DNA of 45,458 nt from NCBI GenBank assembly GCA_037969175.1, contig JBBKWX010000087.1, positions 1 through 45,458 on the forward strand, in the 5' to 3' direction. Every line of letters starts with the position of its first letter. Position 1 is the first letter of the stretch. Both the position numbers and the translations under genes were made by a program. Source of the stretch: JBBKWX01 sp037969175 (GTDB taxonomy: Bacteria > Bacteroidota > Bacteroidia > AKYH767-A > JBBKVM01). The notes under the pieces were generated by a model. It had not been told where the DNA came from, ran no database searches, and saw nothing but the letters and a program-made list of their open reading frames with translations. This document shows positions 7,462 to 14,963 of this stretch, in pieces.

Positions 7462-7672
7462 ATTTTTAAAAGCCCCGACTAAACAAAATTGCTACGGCGG
7501 CACCAGTTGGGGTCGTTTCCTGAATCCCAGCGCAGTTAAATCAACTTGCCGGGTCATTCCGACAGCTGAATTACAATTGAAATTTCGAACATTCCAACTT
7601 CGATCAAGTACCACAAAAGTAGTATTGATTTTCAGTATACTTCATGTTAAATTCATAATAAAACTTGCAATT

Positions 7673-9184
7673 ATGAAAACTTTTAACCTGAAAATTCAAA
7701 TATTGATTACATCAATATTGTTTGTCAATTCTATTTCTGCTCAAGATTTCATTGGACCCGTTACTTCTGACTATAATCTAGGAGTCTCTGTAGTTACCAG
7801 ATTTGTATCTAATGATGTTCTGGAGTATCAGGGAGATATTTATCGGATTTCAGGATGGGATGTTACAGGCAATATGACTGCTTTTGCCTGGGAATATAAC
7901 GGAAATCAAGGACAGGAATATCTGACTAATTTACCCACGACAATTGGAATGGATGTAGCTTTGATAGAAGATGCAGGAGATATTTATGCAGTAGTTGCAT
8001 ATTATGATATGATTAATTCAGATTGGATTGTTGAAATATTTTACTGGGATCCTATTATGACGGGGTTTTATAATTATTTTGGTCCGTACGTTTTTGATTC
8101 GGGAAATTTTGGATCCACCATACATATTGATACAAACAACAACAATTGGACGGGTGGTGATTACGCGATTGTTTGGGATAATGACTTAAACGAAATATAC
8201 TGTGGTATTGGCAATTTTGCATCCGGTGGCCCAATTTATTATAATGTGTTGGTAGCTTATGGTCAATATCCTGATCTCAGTTTTTATTATGATGGAGCCA
8301 ATAAAATAATACATATTTCATACGTAGATCTTGGAGGAGATTTAGTTGTTGATGACCATAATGTAAATGACATTTTAATGAATCTTTCTACACCAAATTC
8401 AGTTTTAAGTGTTTCACCCACTTACCAGTTTTCCTTTCCCAGAATTGCCTCACCTAACGGAAACAACAGTTCGCCTGGAGATTGGACTGTTGTTGTGGAA
8501 GATTCTGATAATTCCTCAACTTATCTTATTGTAGGATATAATAATGGTAATACCAATGCAATAGTTTACAATGATATGTCAATATCAATCGTAGATTTGA
8601 AAGATACTCCGAACTACTATACTAGTGTGACTTATGATAATAATTATCCCTCTGATGGTATATGGGTTGGATGGACATGGGATAATACTTATAATATATA
8701 TTCTCCTGGTTATTACAATGGAATGGTTGATGATGCATCATATCCAATTGTCATTAAATGTGATAATACTGGGATTCCTGCAAATGGGGTATCTCAAGAA
8801 TACTGGCAAGTTCCCAATAATTTAAGTCCAAACGATTATTATAGTTTTATGGCTCTTTCAGGAAGGTTTGGAAATGACGAATTATTTAGTACATATCATT
8901 ATACCACCAATGGCGATATCTTTTGCAAACCTATTCCTTCAATTAGTGGCGCAGGATCTATGAAATATGCAAGTCAGAATGAAATAAGTTTTGCCACAAA
9001 TGAAATCGTTATCATCGACATTTATGATACATTTGGTAGAAGAGTTAATAATTTTCAATCATTATATTCAGATTTTCAAGTTAAATTATATCAGAAAATT
9101 GAAGGAGCAAATTTGAATTTTTATATTGTTCGGATTACTGACTTGGATCAAAAAAAGACTAAGTCATTCAAGTTAATGCGTTAA
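7673..9184 (+). CDS. Secreted protein with T9SS-like C-terminal sorting domain, function unknown
   Basis: 503 residues from the ATG at 7673. An earlier in-frame ATG at 7577 would put 32 residues ahead of a clear signal peptide, so I prefer 7673. The signal peptide is MKTFNLKIQILITSILFVNSISAQ, given here in parts as MKTFNLK plus a hydrophobic core and the cleavage site SISAQ. The mature protein is rich in Asp, Asn, Tyr, Gly and Trp, as in secreted beta-rich proteins; sentences such as GGDYAIVWDNDLNEIYCGIGN hint at a beta-propeller. The last ~70 residues (IVIIDIYDTFGRRVNNF to KSFKLMR) resemble the Por secretion system C-terminal domain, though the usual YPNP motif is missing. The next gene follows after 23 bases and is also a T9SS cargo. 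I do not recognise a specific function. Looks AT-rich. Confidence 0.75.
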   Translation: MKTFNLKIQILITSILFVNSISAQDFIGPVTSDYNLGVSVVTRFVSNDVLEYQGDIYRISGWDVTGNMTAFAWEYNGNQGQEYLTNLPTTIGMDVALIEDAGDIYAVVAYYDMINSDWIVEIFYWDPIMTGFYNYFGPYVFDSGNFGSTIHIDTNNNNWTGGDYAIVWDNDLNEIYCGIGNFASGGPIYYNVLVAYGQYPDLSFYYDGANKIIHISYVDLGGDLVVDDHNVNDILMNLSTPNSVLSVSPTYQFSFPRIASPNGNNSSPGDWTVVVEDSDNSSTYLIVGYNNGNTNAIVYNDMSISIVDLKDTPNYYTSVTYDNNYPSDGIWVGWTWDNTYNIYSPGYYNGMVDDASYPIVIKCDNTGIPANGVSQEYWQVPNNLSPNDYYSFMALSGRFGNDELFSTYHYTTNGDIFCKPIPSISGAGSMKYASQNEISFATNEIVIIDIYDTFGRRVNNFQSLYSDFQVKLYQKIEGANLNFYIVRITDLDQKKTKSFKLMR

Positions 9185-9207
9185 TTTTAAACAGATAAAG
9201 GGGTAAA

Positions 9208-10881
9208 ATGGGAAGAAATTTAATTCTGTTGTTTCTCATCATATTTAGTAAGGTTTGGAATGTCAATGCCCAAAACTATGTATTACTTAAGGATAAATGC
9301 TTCGGCACCGGTGCTGGAGATGAAAATCCTGAGATCATACTCTTAGATGATTCTTCACTGATTGTGGCAGGTTCAACAAGGTCAGAAAGTATTGATGGGG
9401 ACAAAACAGCAATTAGTTGTTCTAATGACATGGATGGTTGGATAATCCGTTTGGATAAAGATTTCAATTTGATTTGGGATAAGACATTTGGTGGAAATTA
9501 CACAGATGAAGTAAGTTTTATATCCCATACTTCGAGAAATACAATTTTTGTATCCTACGATTCAAAATCCGACAGTAGCTGTCAGAAGTCTGAAAATATC
9601 CGCGATACTTCAGGTCGTATCTTGGATTATTGGATCACAGAACTTGATACCTCCGGAAATTTATTATATGAAAAAACCTGGGGAGGTACTATGGGGGATT
9701 CTGATCCCATTATTAAAGAATTTCCATCCGGAAATAAAATAATCGTTGGTGCATCAGGCTCTGTCAATCCCGGTGCAGATAAGACCGGTACAAATTATGG
9801 CAGCGGTGATTTTTGGGTAATCAAGGTAGATGCTCTGGGAAATAAATTATGGGATAAGGTATTTGGGGGAAATAATAATGAATTGCTTCGAGCTGGTGGA
9901 GGTGTAGTAGAATCAAGTGGCGATTTAATAATTTTTGATGATGAATCGTTTATTATTGTAGGCAGTACTATAAGTAATCAAGGAAACGATTTATCACAAC
10001 CGAATTTCGGTGGACTGTCCGATATGGATATTTGGTTAATTAAAATTGATAGTTTGGGAAATAAAATCTGGGACAAAAGATTGGGTGGTACGTTCACAGA
10101 TAATGCAGGTAGTAAATGTTTCAAGACTACTGATGGCCTAATGATAATAGGGGTAACACAAAGTCCTCAAAGTGGGGAAGTAAGCCAACCTACTCTTGGA
10201 GGACGTGATGTATGGGTGATTAAATTAGATTCAAATGGTAATAAAATTTGGGATAGAAGATATGGAGGTACAGGGACAGATTATGGTGTTCAGATACTTG
10301 GGTCTTCAGATGGTGGTTATTGGATTGGTGCTTTCACTAATAGTCCCATGGGAAATCACATTTCCGAACCGCCATATGGACTATATGATTACTGGGTTTT
10401 CAAAATAGACAGCCTAGGAAATAAACTATGGGACAAACGGTTTGGTGGACCGGGTTTAAATACCTTGAAAGGAATGGTTCAAATGCCGGATAATTCCATT
10501 GTACTTTGCGGTACTGCTTTTTATGGAACTTCTGCTGTTAAAACCGATCCCGGAAAAGGAAATTTTGATTACTGGCTGGTGCATTTTGCCTATGACCCGC
10601 CACCTTCAGGTATGGCATCATCGCTAGCTTATCCTTCAAACTTTTTTGTCTATCCCAACCCAACATTGGGAATATTCACGATTACGATTCAAGGAAAGAA
10701 TTCATTCGATTTTATAAAAATTTATGATTTGCAGGGAAGGGAAGTTTACCATCAACTTTTAAATCATTCTTTGAGCAAAATCGATGTTAATCTTCAAAAC
10801 CAAATCAGCGAAGGGATATACATTTGTAGGCTTGTAGGGAAACAAGCATCCCTTTCTAAAAAACTGGTAATTACGCAGTAA
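9208..10881 (+). CDS. Secreted repeat protein with T9SS type A sorting domain
   Basis: 557 residues. A signal peptide (cleavage after NVNAQ, about residue 22) is followed by seven copies of a ~60-residue repeat whose most conserved part is D-x-W-(V/I)-(I/T)-(K/R/E)-(L/I/V)-D-x-x-G-N-x-(I/L)-W-(D/E)-(K/R)-x-(F/Y/L/W)-G-G. Examples are DFWVIKVDALGNKLWDK, DIWLIKIDSLGNKIWDK and DVWVIKLDSNGNKIWDR. Seven such repeats suggest a seven-bladed beta-propeller or similar extracellular scaffold. The last ~80 residues are a clear type A T9SS sorting domain: FFVYPNPTLGIFTI, IKIYDLQGREVYHQ and a terminal GKQASLSKKLVITQ. It would be exported by Sec, then carried across the outer membrane by the T9SS with removal of this domain. 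No enzyme motif is seen. Likely co-transcribed with the preceding gene. Confidence 0.88.
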   Translation: MGRNLILLFLIIFSKVWNVNAQNYVLLKDKCFGTGAGDENPEIILLDDSSLIVAGSTRSESIDGDKTAISCSNDMDGWIIRLDKDFNLIWDKTFGGNYTDEVSFISHTSRNTIFVSYDSKSDSSCQKSENIRDTSGRILDYWITELDTSGNLLYEKTWGGTMGDSDPIIKEFPSGNKIIVGASGSVNPGADKTGTNYGSGDFWVIKVDALGNKLWDKVFGGNNNELLRAGGGVVESSGDLIIFDDESFIIVGSTISNQGNDLSQPNFGGLSDMDIWLIKIDSLGNKIWDKRLGGTFTDNAGSKCFKTTDGLMIIGVTQSPQSGEVSQPTLGGRDVWVIKLDSNGNKIWDRRYGGTGTDYGVQILGSSDGGYWIGAFTNSPMGNHISEPPYGLYDYWVFKIDSLGNKLWDKRFGGPGLNTLKGMVQMPDNSIVLCGTAFYGTSAVKTDPGKGNFDYWLVHFAYDPPPSGMASSLAYPSNFFVYPNPTLGIFTITIQGKNSFDFIKIYDLQGREVYHQLLNHSLSKIDVNLQNQISEGIYICRLVGKQASLSKKLVITQ

Positions 10882-10960
10882 TCACATCAAACGAATTTGA
10901 AATAAAACACTCATTTGACGGATTAAGCGGATTTTGACGGATTTTTTTTCTTCATCTCCT

Positions 10961-10974
10961 CGTATCTCATCATT
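10961..10974. repeat. Short remnant of the 7-bp array
   Basis: CGTATCT and CATCATT in register, preceded at 10917-10948 by GACGGATTAAGCGGATTTTGACGG-like units about 10 bases apart. Same module types as at 12051-12120. Confidence 0.55.
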
Positions 10975-10977
10975 TCT

Positions 10978-11070
10978 TTTTTTAACACTAAGTCTCAAAG
11001 TAAATTTAAGGCGCTAAGTTCATTTGAATTCTTAGAGTCTTTTGATTTTGTTTTGTGCCTTTGTGTTTAA
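10978..11070. repeat. ~90-bp extragenic repeat, copy 1
   Basis: Begins with T6 and AACACTAAGTCTCAAAG, ends with GCCTTTGTGTTTAA. It aligns to 12131-12223 with no gap: I count about 76 of 87 identical positions over 10984-11070, the first 27 of them identical. The two halves of the element are also imperfect reverse complements of each other (AACAC-TAAG...CTAAG against the reverse complement of CTTAG...CTTTGTGTT). Confidence 0.88.
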
Positions 11071-11097
11071 TATTTTTACTATGATAAAACCCATGAT

Positions 11098-12030
11098 ATG
11101 AAAACTAAAATTCAAATTTGTTTTTTAATTTTTAGTATAGCGTGCACAAACAGTCCTATTGAAGAAGCTCAATATGAATTCAGGTTAAACGAAGGGGATT
11201 CTGTGATCTTTTTATCTCCCTATTTTTCACAATTCGTTAATCAAGCTAAGAATGATCCGGAAAAATTAAATAGTTATTATGATGCTATCATAAAAGATTC
11301 CCTGTACCATAATTATTTTGTTGGAAAAGGAACTGAAGGAATAATCTCAGGTATTATATCCAACCCAATTTCAAATCTGGAAGATTTTGATTCTAATATT
11401 GTACAATTAAACTTAAATATACAAAGCATAGTAAGTGAGATAACTAAAGCCCTTGAAGCATCAAGAAAATATATAAGCAATACAAAATTGAGCATTTATG
11501 TTTTTCCATCCGATCCTTCAAATTTTAAAAGCATGCAAATTATGGGGGGAGTAAGCGGGATTACAGTAAGTAGCAAAAACATATTACTTTTTATTGATCC
11601 ATCAATAGAAAACTGGGAGCTTAATTTGCGTCAAGCAATTGCTCATGAATATTTCCATACTTATATGCTCGATACCAAGTTTGTCTCATTTGAAGATGAT
11701 TTTACCTTATTAGATTATATAATCTTTGAGGGTAAGGCAGATGTCTTTGCACAGTATATTTATCCTGATATTAAAGTACCCTGGAGTTATGCATTAGAAG
11801 ATAATCAAGCCCACGAATTATGGGGAAGGATTAAACATTTACAAAACTCAACCGATTACTTACATCAAAGGCAAATAATGTTTGGATCAAATGTGTACCC
11901 CAAATGGGGAGGATACTCATTGGGATTTAAAATGATGCATAGTTTCATCAAAAATACTTCAAAGACTGAAATTGATACATGGGCATTAGTCAAACCACAT
12001 GAAATTTTGGAAAAATCTGATTTCAAATAA
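11098..12030 (+). CDS. Putative lipoprotein zinc metallopeptidase (DUF2268/YjaZ-like)
   Basis: 310 residues. The N-terminus is a short hydrophobic signal with a lipobox-like FSIAC (Cys16); Ser at -3 is unusual, so lipidation is likely but not certain. The zinc-binding HExxH is HEYFH at 183-187 within AIAHEYFHTYML. A downstream LLDYIIFEGKADVFAQ puts Glu211 in the place of the third zinc ligand. The layout (HEYxH, then ~25 residues later LLD-x-I-x-EG-x-A) is that of DUF2268 predicted metallopeptidases such as YjaZ. Substrate unknown; the location would be the periplasm or outer membrane. The gene stands alone, framed by two copies of a ~90-bp repeat, and looks AT-rich like the two genes before it. 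A gliding-motility GldB-type protein is a more distant alternative. Confidence 0.72.
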   Translation: MKTKIQICFLIFSIACTNSPIEEAQYEFRLNEGDSVIFLSPYFSQFVNQAKNDPEKLNSYYDAIIKDSLYHNYFVGKGTEGIISGIISNPISNLEDFDSNIVQLNLNIQSIVSEITKALEASRKYISNTKLSIYVFPSDPSNFKSMQIMGGVSGITVSSKNILLFIDPSIENWELNLRQAIAHEYFHTYMLDTKFVSFEDDFTLLDYIIFEGKADVFAQYIYPDIKVPWSYALEDNQAHELWGRIKHLQNSTDYLHQRQIMFGSNVYPKWGGYSLGFKMMHSFIKNTSKTEIDTWALVKPHEILEKSDFK

Positions 12031-12050
12031 TTACTAAGTTCAGATCACCC

Positions 12051-12120
12051 CGTATCTCCTCATTCGTATCTCATAATTATTTTTTATCCGCGAAAATCCC
12101 TTAAATCCGCGTCATCCGCG
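12051..12120. repeat. 7-bp array plus CCGCG-type repeat
   Basis: CGTATCT, CCTCATT, CGTATCT, CATAATT (12051-12078), then after poly-T ATCCGCGAAAATCCC, TTAAATCCGCG and TCATCCGCG: units about 10 bases apart, like TCTGCGAAAA at 4761. The ~90-bp repeat copy 2 follows. Confidence 0.75.
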
Positions 12121-12130
12121 TTCCTATTAT

Positions 12131-12223
12131 TTTTTTAACACTAAGTCTCAAAGTAAATTTAAGACACTAAGATCATCTGACTTCTTTGAGCCTTTTGATT
12201 TTACCTTGAGCCTTTGTGTTTAA
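12131..12223. repeat. ~90-bp extragenic repeat, copy 2
   Basis: Direct repeat of 10978-11070 at an offset of exactly 1153 bases, enclosing the metallopeptidase gene. Most differences lie in the middle and near the right end. Confidence 0.88.
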
Positions 12224-12311
12224 ATTTTTTTTGTCCTTTTGTTTTCTCAGCTTAAACAAACCTCCATAAATACGGTTGTATTCCCATCTCTTCATAGCGA
12301 AATTGCATGCT

Positions 12312-13622
12312 ATGAATATGAACGAGAATTTTCTGTTTTATGTGTGGAAGTTCAGATTATACGATCTGCCCTTGCAAACTACAACAGATGAAGAATTAAA
12401 AGTAATCTCTCCCGGTAGACATAACCTGGATAGCGGTCCCGATTTCTCCTATGCCCGTATCGTGATTGGAGATACCACCTGGGCGGGCAATGTAGAGATC
12501 CATGTGAATGCTTCGGATTGGGAAAAACACAAACATCAAAATGATCCTGCTTACGACAATATCATTCTGCATGTTGTCTATAACTCAGATAAGAACATCA
12601 CCCGTCCCGATGGTTCGGAGATCCCGGTGTTTGAACTCAAGGGCAGGATAGATACAGGTCTTTGGGAAAAGTATATGAATCTGGTGAATTCGATCAGCAA
12701 GATTCCCTGTGCCAATTCCATCAGGCAAGTACCCGAATTGATCCGGGATGCCTGGCTCGACCGCATGATGGTAGAACGACTGGAAGTGAAGTCGCAACGG
12801 GTACTTGATCGCTTAGAACAAAATCAGAACAACTGGCTGGAAACCCTCTATCAGTTTATTGCCCGCGATCTCGGATCACCCGTAAACTCGCTGCCCATGG
12901 AGCTTCTGGCCAGAGCTACACCCTACGGTTTGCTTGCTCGATATCGGGATGATCTCTTCCGTATTGAAGCCTTGTTATATGGGCAGAGTGGACTCTTGCC
13001 GGATCCTGATGGGAATGAAGAATATGTGAGAGAACTGAAAGAGACCTATGAATTCCTGAGTGCAAAACATGAACTCAATAAAATGGATCCGGTAAGCTGG
13101 AAATTTATGCGCCTTCGCCCCCCGCATTTCCCAACATTACGTATCTCTCAACTGTCAGCAATCATTCATCAGTCACGGCATTTATTTGCGGATATCATAG
13201 AAGCAGATTCAATCAAAGATGTGCTGAAACTGTTGTCCGTCCATGCATCAACATACTGGGATACTCATTATCGTTTTGGCAAGCCGGGAAAGGAAAGCAT
13301 CAAGTCATTGGGTAAAGACAGCATCCACAGATTGATCATCAATTCGATACTTCCCATCACCTGGATCTATGCAGGGTTTATCATGAACCGGGATCTGAAA
13401 TCAAAATGCCTGGCATGGATGGAGGAGTTGCATCCTGAAGATAACAGGATTACAAGAGAGTGGAAAGAGATAGGAGTTGAAGCCCGCTCGGCAGGTCACT
13501 CCCAGGCTCTGATTCATTTGTACGATGAGTACTGTATTTCTAAAAAATGTTTAAATTGCAATATCGGTACACACCTGTTGAACAATCAAAAAAATGATCT
13601 ACAAAATTCAACGTTTCTTTGA
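12312..13622 (+). CDS. DUF2851 family protein
   Basis: 436 residues from the ATG at 12312. Relatives begin close to the motif NENFLFYVWKFRLYD, so 12312 or 12318 is more likely than the ATG at 12276, which would add twelve unrelated residues. The family signature is in the N-terminal third: GRHNLDSGPDFSYARI, WAGNVEIHVNASDWEKH and HNDPAYDNIILHVVY-like text (here HQNDPAYDNIILHVV). The C-terminal part is helical and ends with a Cys-rich CISKKCLNCNIG. DUF2851 is widespread and conserved in Bacteroidota, but I know of no established function. Its last 29 bases overlap the start of the first PspC gene, suggesting one transcript through the PspC pair and the reductase. Confidence 0.9.
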   Translation: MNMNENFLFYVWKFRLYDLPLQTTTDEELKVISPGRHNLDSGPDFSYARIVIGDTTWAGNVEIHVNASDWEKHKHQNDPAYDNIILHVVYNSDKNITRPDGSEIPVFELKGRIDTGLWEKYMNLVNSISKIPCANSIRQVPELIRDAWLDRMMVERLEVKSQRVLDRLEQNQNNWLETLYQFIARDLGSPVNSLPMELLARATPYGLLARYRDDLFRIEALLYGQSGLLPDPDGNEEYVRELKETYEFLSAKHELNKMDPVSWKFMRLRPPHFPTLRISQLSAIIHQSRHLFADIIEADSIKDVLKLLSVHASTYWDTHYRFGKPGKESIKSLGKDSIHRLIINSILPITWIYAGFIMNRDLKSKCLAWMEELHPEDNRITREWKEIGVEARSAGHSQALIHLYDEYCISKKCLNCNIGTHLLNNQKNDLQNSTFL

Positions 13623-13815
13623 AGACCAGGCATTTGGAGTATGCACCTGGTGGGGCGAAAAGTTGAAAGTGCGCACCTCCCAGATCAGATTATTCTTTAT
13701 CTACGCTTCATTTCTAACTTTCGGATCACCCATTATTATTTATCTCATCATGGCATTTGTCCTCAAAATGAGAAATAACTGGAAGAAAACCCGAACAAGT
13801 ATTTGGGATCTATGA
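13594..13815 (+). CDS. PspC domain protein, first of a pair
   Basis: 73 residues. The pattern is a short cytoplasmic start, AFGVCTWWGEKLKVRTSQIRL, then one long hydrophobic segment (FIYASFLTFGSPIIIYLIMAFVL) and a basic tail. This matches the PspC fold: gvcgGiaeyf-x3-D-x3-vRi-x-f-x2-a plus a membrane segment. PspC proteins are inner-membrane helpers of the phage-shock envelope stress response in other phyla; in Bacteroidota the role is unclear. It overlaps the DUF2851 gene by 29 bases at its start and the second PspC gene by 4 bases at its end. Confidence 0.82.
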   Translation: MIYKIQRFFEDQAFGVCTWWGEKLKVRTSQIRLFFIYASFLTFGSPIIIYLIMAFVLKMRNNWKKTRTSIWDL

Positions 13816-13982
13816 TGAAACACGAAAAAAAAGTTCTTGGAGTTTGTGCATGGCTTGCAACTCGATTTGATGTAGACGTCACCACAGTACGCATCATTTT
13901 TATAGCCGCTACCATTCTCGGTTTGGGCTCGCCGATCTTGATCTATCTGATATTGTACTTTATTAAACCATCTGTTTACTGA
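13812..13982 (+). CDS. PspC domain protein, second of a pair (56 residues)
   Basis: A short gene beginning with the ATG of an ATGA overlap with the previous stop (ATG at 13812, with a second ATG at 13815). It reads M-M-K-H-E-K-K-V-L-G-V-C-A-W-L-A-T-R-F-D and continues with DVTTVRIIFIAATILGLG and SPILIYLILYFIKPSVY. It has the PspC features VLGVCAWLATRFDVD, VRIIF and GSPILIYLI. It is closer to the PspC consensus than its upstream neighbour and aligns with it along most of its length, so the pair looks like a tandem duplication. One membrane segment is predicted. Translational coupling is likely. The reductase gene starts 9 bases later. Confidence 0.82.
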   Translation: MMKHEKKVLGVCAWLATRFDVDVTTVRIIFIAATILGLGSPILIYLILYFIKPSVY

Positions 13983-13991
13983 TCTATAAAT

Positions 13992-14912
13992 ATGCGCATT
14001 CTTTTAACCGGGTCGAATGGCTTGCTTGGACAAAAAATTATTGAAGCGATCCAACAGGATGCAACCATAGATCTGTTAGCAACAGCAATCGGCCCCAACC
14101 GCTTTCCTGACCTTAATGGCTATCGATATGCTGAATTGGATATCACAGATGAAGAAGCAGTCTATGAAACAATAGCCGACTTCAAACCGGATGTGGTGAT
14201 CAATGCTGCAGCAATGACGAATGTGGATGCATGTGAAACAGAACAGGAACTTTGTCAGAAATTGAATGTCGATGCGGTTAGTTTTATTGTAAAAGCATGT
14301 TGTGCCAACAATGCTCATCTGATCCATTTGAGTACAGATTTTATTTTTGATGGATTAAATGGACCCTATAAAGAATCTGATCTTCCTGATCCGGGTAGTG
14401 TATATGCCCGTTCTAAATGGGAAAGTGAAAAGATCGTTATGGCTGCAGATTGCCAGTGGACTATCATCAGAACCATCCTAGTTTACGGGGTTCTGAAAGG
14501 AGGAGGCAGATCAAATATTGTTCTTTGGGCACTTAATGCTTTGCGCTCAGGAAAAGAGATCACCGTGATCGATGATCAGTTCAGAGCTCCTACACTTTCC
14601 GAAGATCTGGCCGCAGCCTGCATTGCCGTTGCTAAAAAACACAAACTGGGTATTTACCATATCTCAGGAGCTACTACCTACTCGGTTCTAGAGATCGTAC
14701 AGAAAGTGGCCGAGCATTTTTCATTACCAAAAAGCCTGATCAAGGCAATTAAGACCAAAGACTTAAATCAACTGGCACACAGACCACCCCGCACGGGTTT
14801 TATCATCGAAAAAGCAAAAGCCGAACTTGCATATGCACCACACACATTTGAACAAGGTTTGGATCTGGTAGAACAACAATTGAAACAATTGGAAACAGAA
14901 AACTCTAATTGA
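13992..14912 (+). CDS. RmlD-like NAD(P)-dependent sugar reductase (dTDP-4-dehydrorhamnose reductase family)
   Basis: 306 residues. The Rossmann nucleotide-binding motif TGSNGLLGQ is at 6-14. DVVINAAAMTNVDACE (67-82) is the typical RmlD text, and the catalytic pair Tyr138-x3-Lys142 lies in VYARSKWESE. STDFIFDGLNGPYKESD matches the RmlD segment before the active site. The family reduces dTDP-4-keto-L-rhamnose to dTDP-L-rhamnose for surface polysaccharides. No rmlA, B or C gene is nearby, so another nucleotide sugar or a general NAD-dependent epimerase role is possible, and I leave out a symbol. It probably shares a transcript with the PspC pair. Confidence 0.85.
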   Translation: MRILLTGSNGLLGQKIIEAIQQDATIDLLATAIGPNRFPDLNGYRYAELDITDEEAVYETIADFKPDVVINAAAMTNVDACETEQELCQKLNVDAVSFIVKACCANNAHLIHLSTDFIFDGLNGPYKESDLPDPGSVYARSKWESEKIVMAADCQWTIIRTILVYGVLKGGGRSNIVLWALNALRSGKEITVIDDQFRAPTLSEDLAAACIAVAKKHKLGIYHISGATTYSVLEIVQKVAEHFSLPKSLIKAIKTKDLNQLAHRPPRTGFIIEKAKAELAYAPHTFEQGLDLVEQQLKQLETENSN

Positions 14913-14963
14913 TCTCAGTATTTAAAAAAAACTATACTTTAGCGATTCATAAAACATAAATAT

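Larger units (their letters stand above)
7287..7672. other. 386-base gene-free stretch with inverted 7-bp arrays
   Basis: Two heptamer arrays of opposite orientation (7288-7315 and 7401-7461) bracket an unrelated 85-base stretch with a poly-T run. They are followed by a GC-richer block (about 7468-7570) in which CCCCGAC (7472-7478) can pair with GTTGGGG about 30 bases on, counting two G-T pairs. I see no gene. The leader of the next gene starts after about 7600. Confidence 0.7.

Noticed and set aside
7577..7672. Upstream ATG (7577) as the start of the first secreted protein
   Set aside because: It would place 32 unrelated residues before a complete signal peptide that begins at 7673.
12276..12311. 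Upstream ATG (12276) as the start of the DUF2851 gene
   Set aside because: The twelve extra residues (YSHLFIAKLHA) do not resemble the family, whose N-terminus starts at the NENFLFYVWKF segment.
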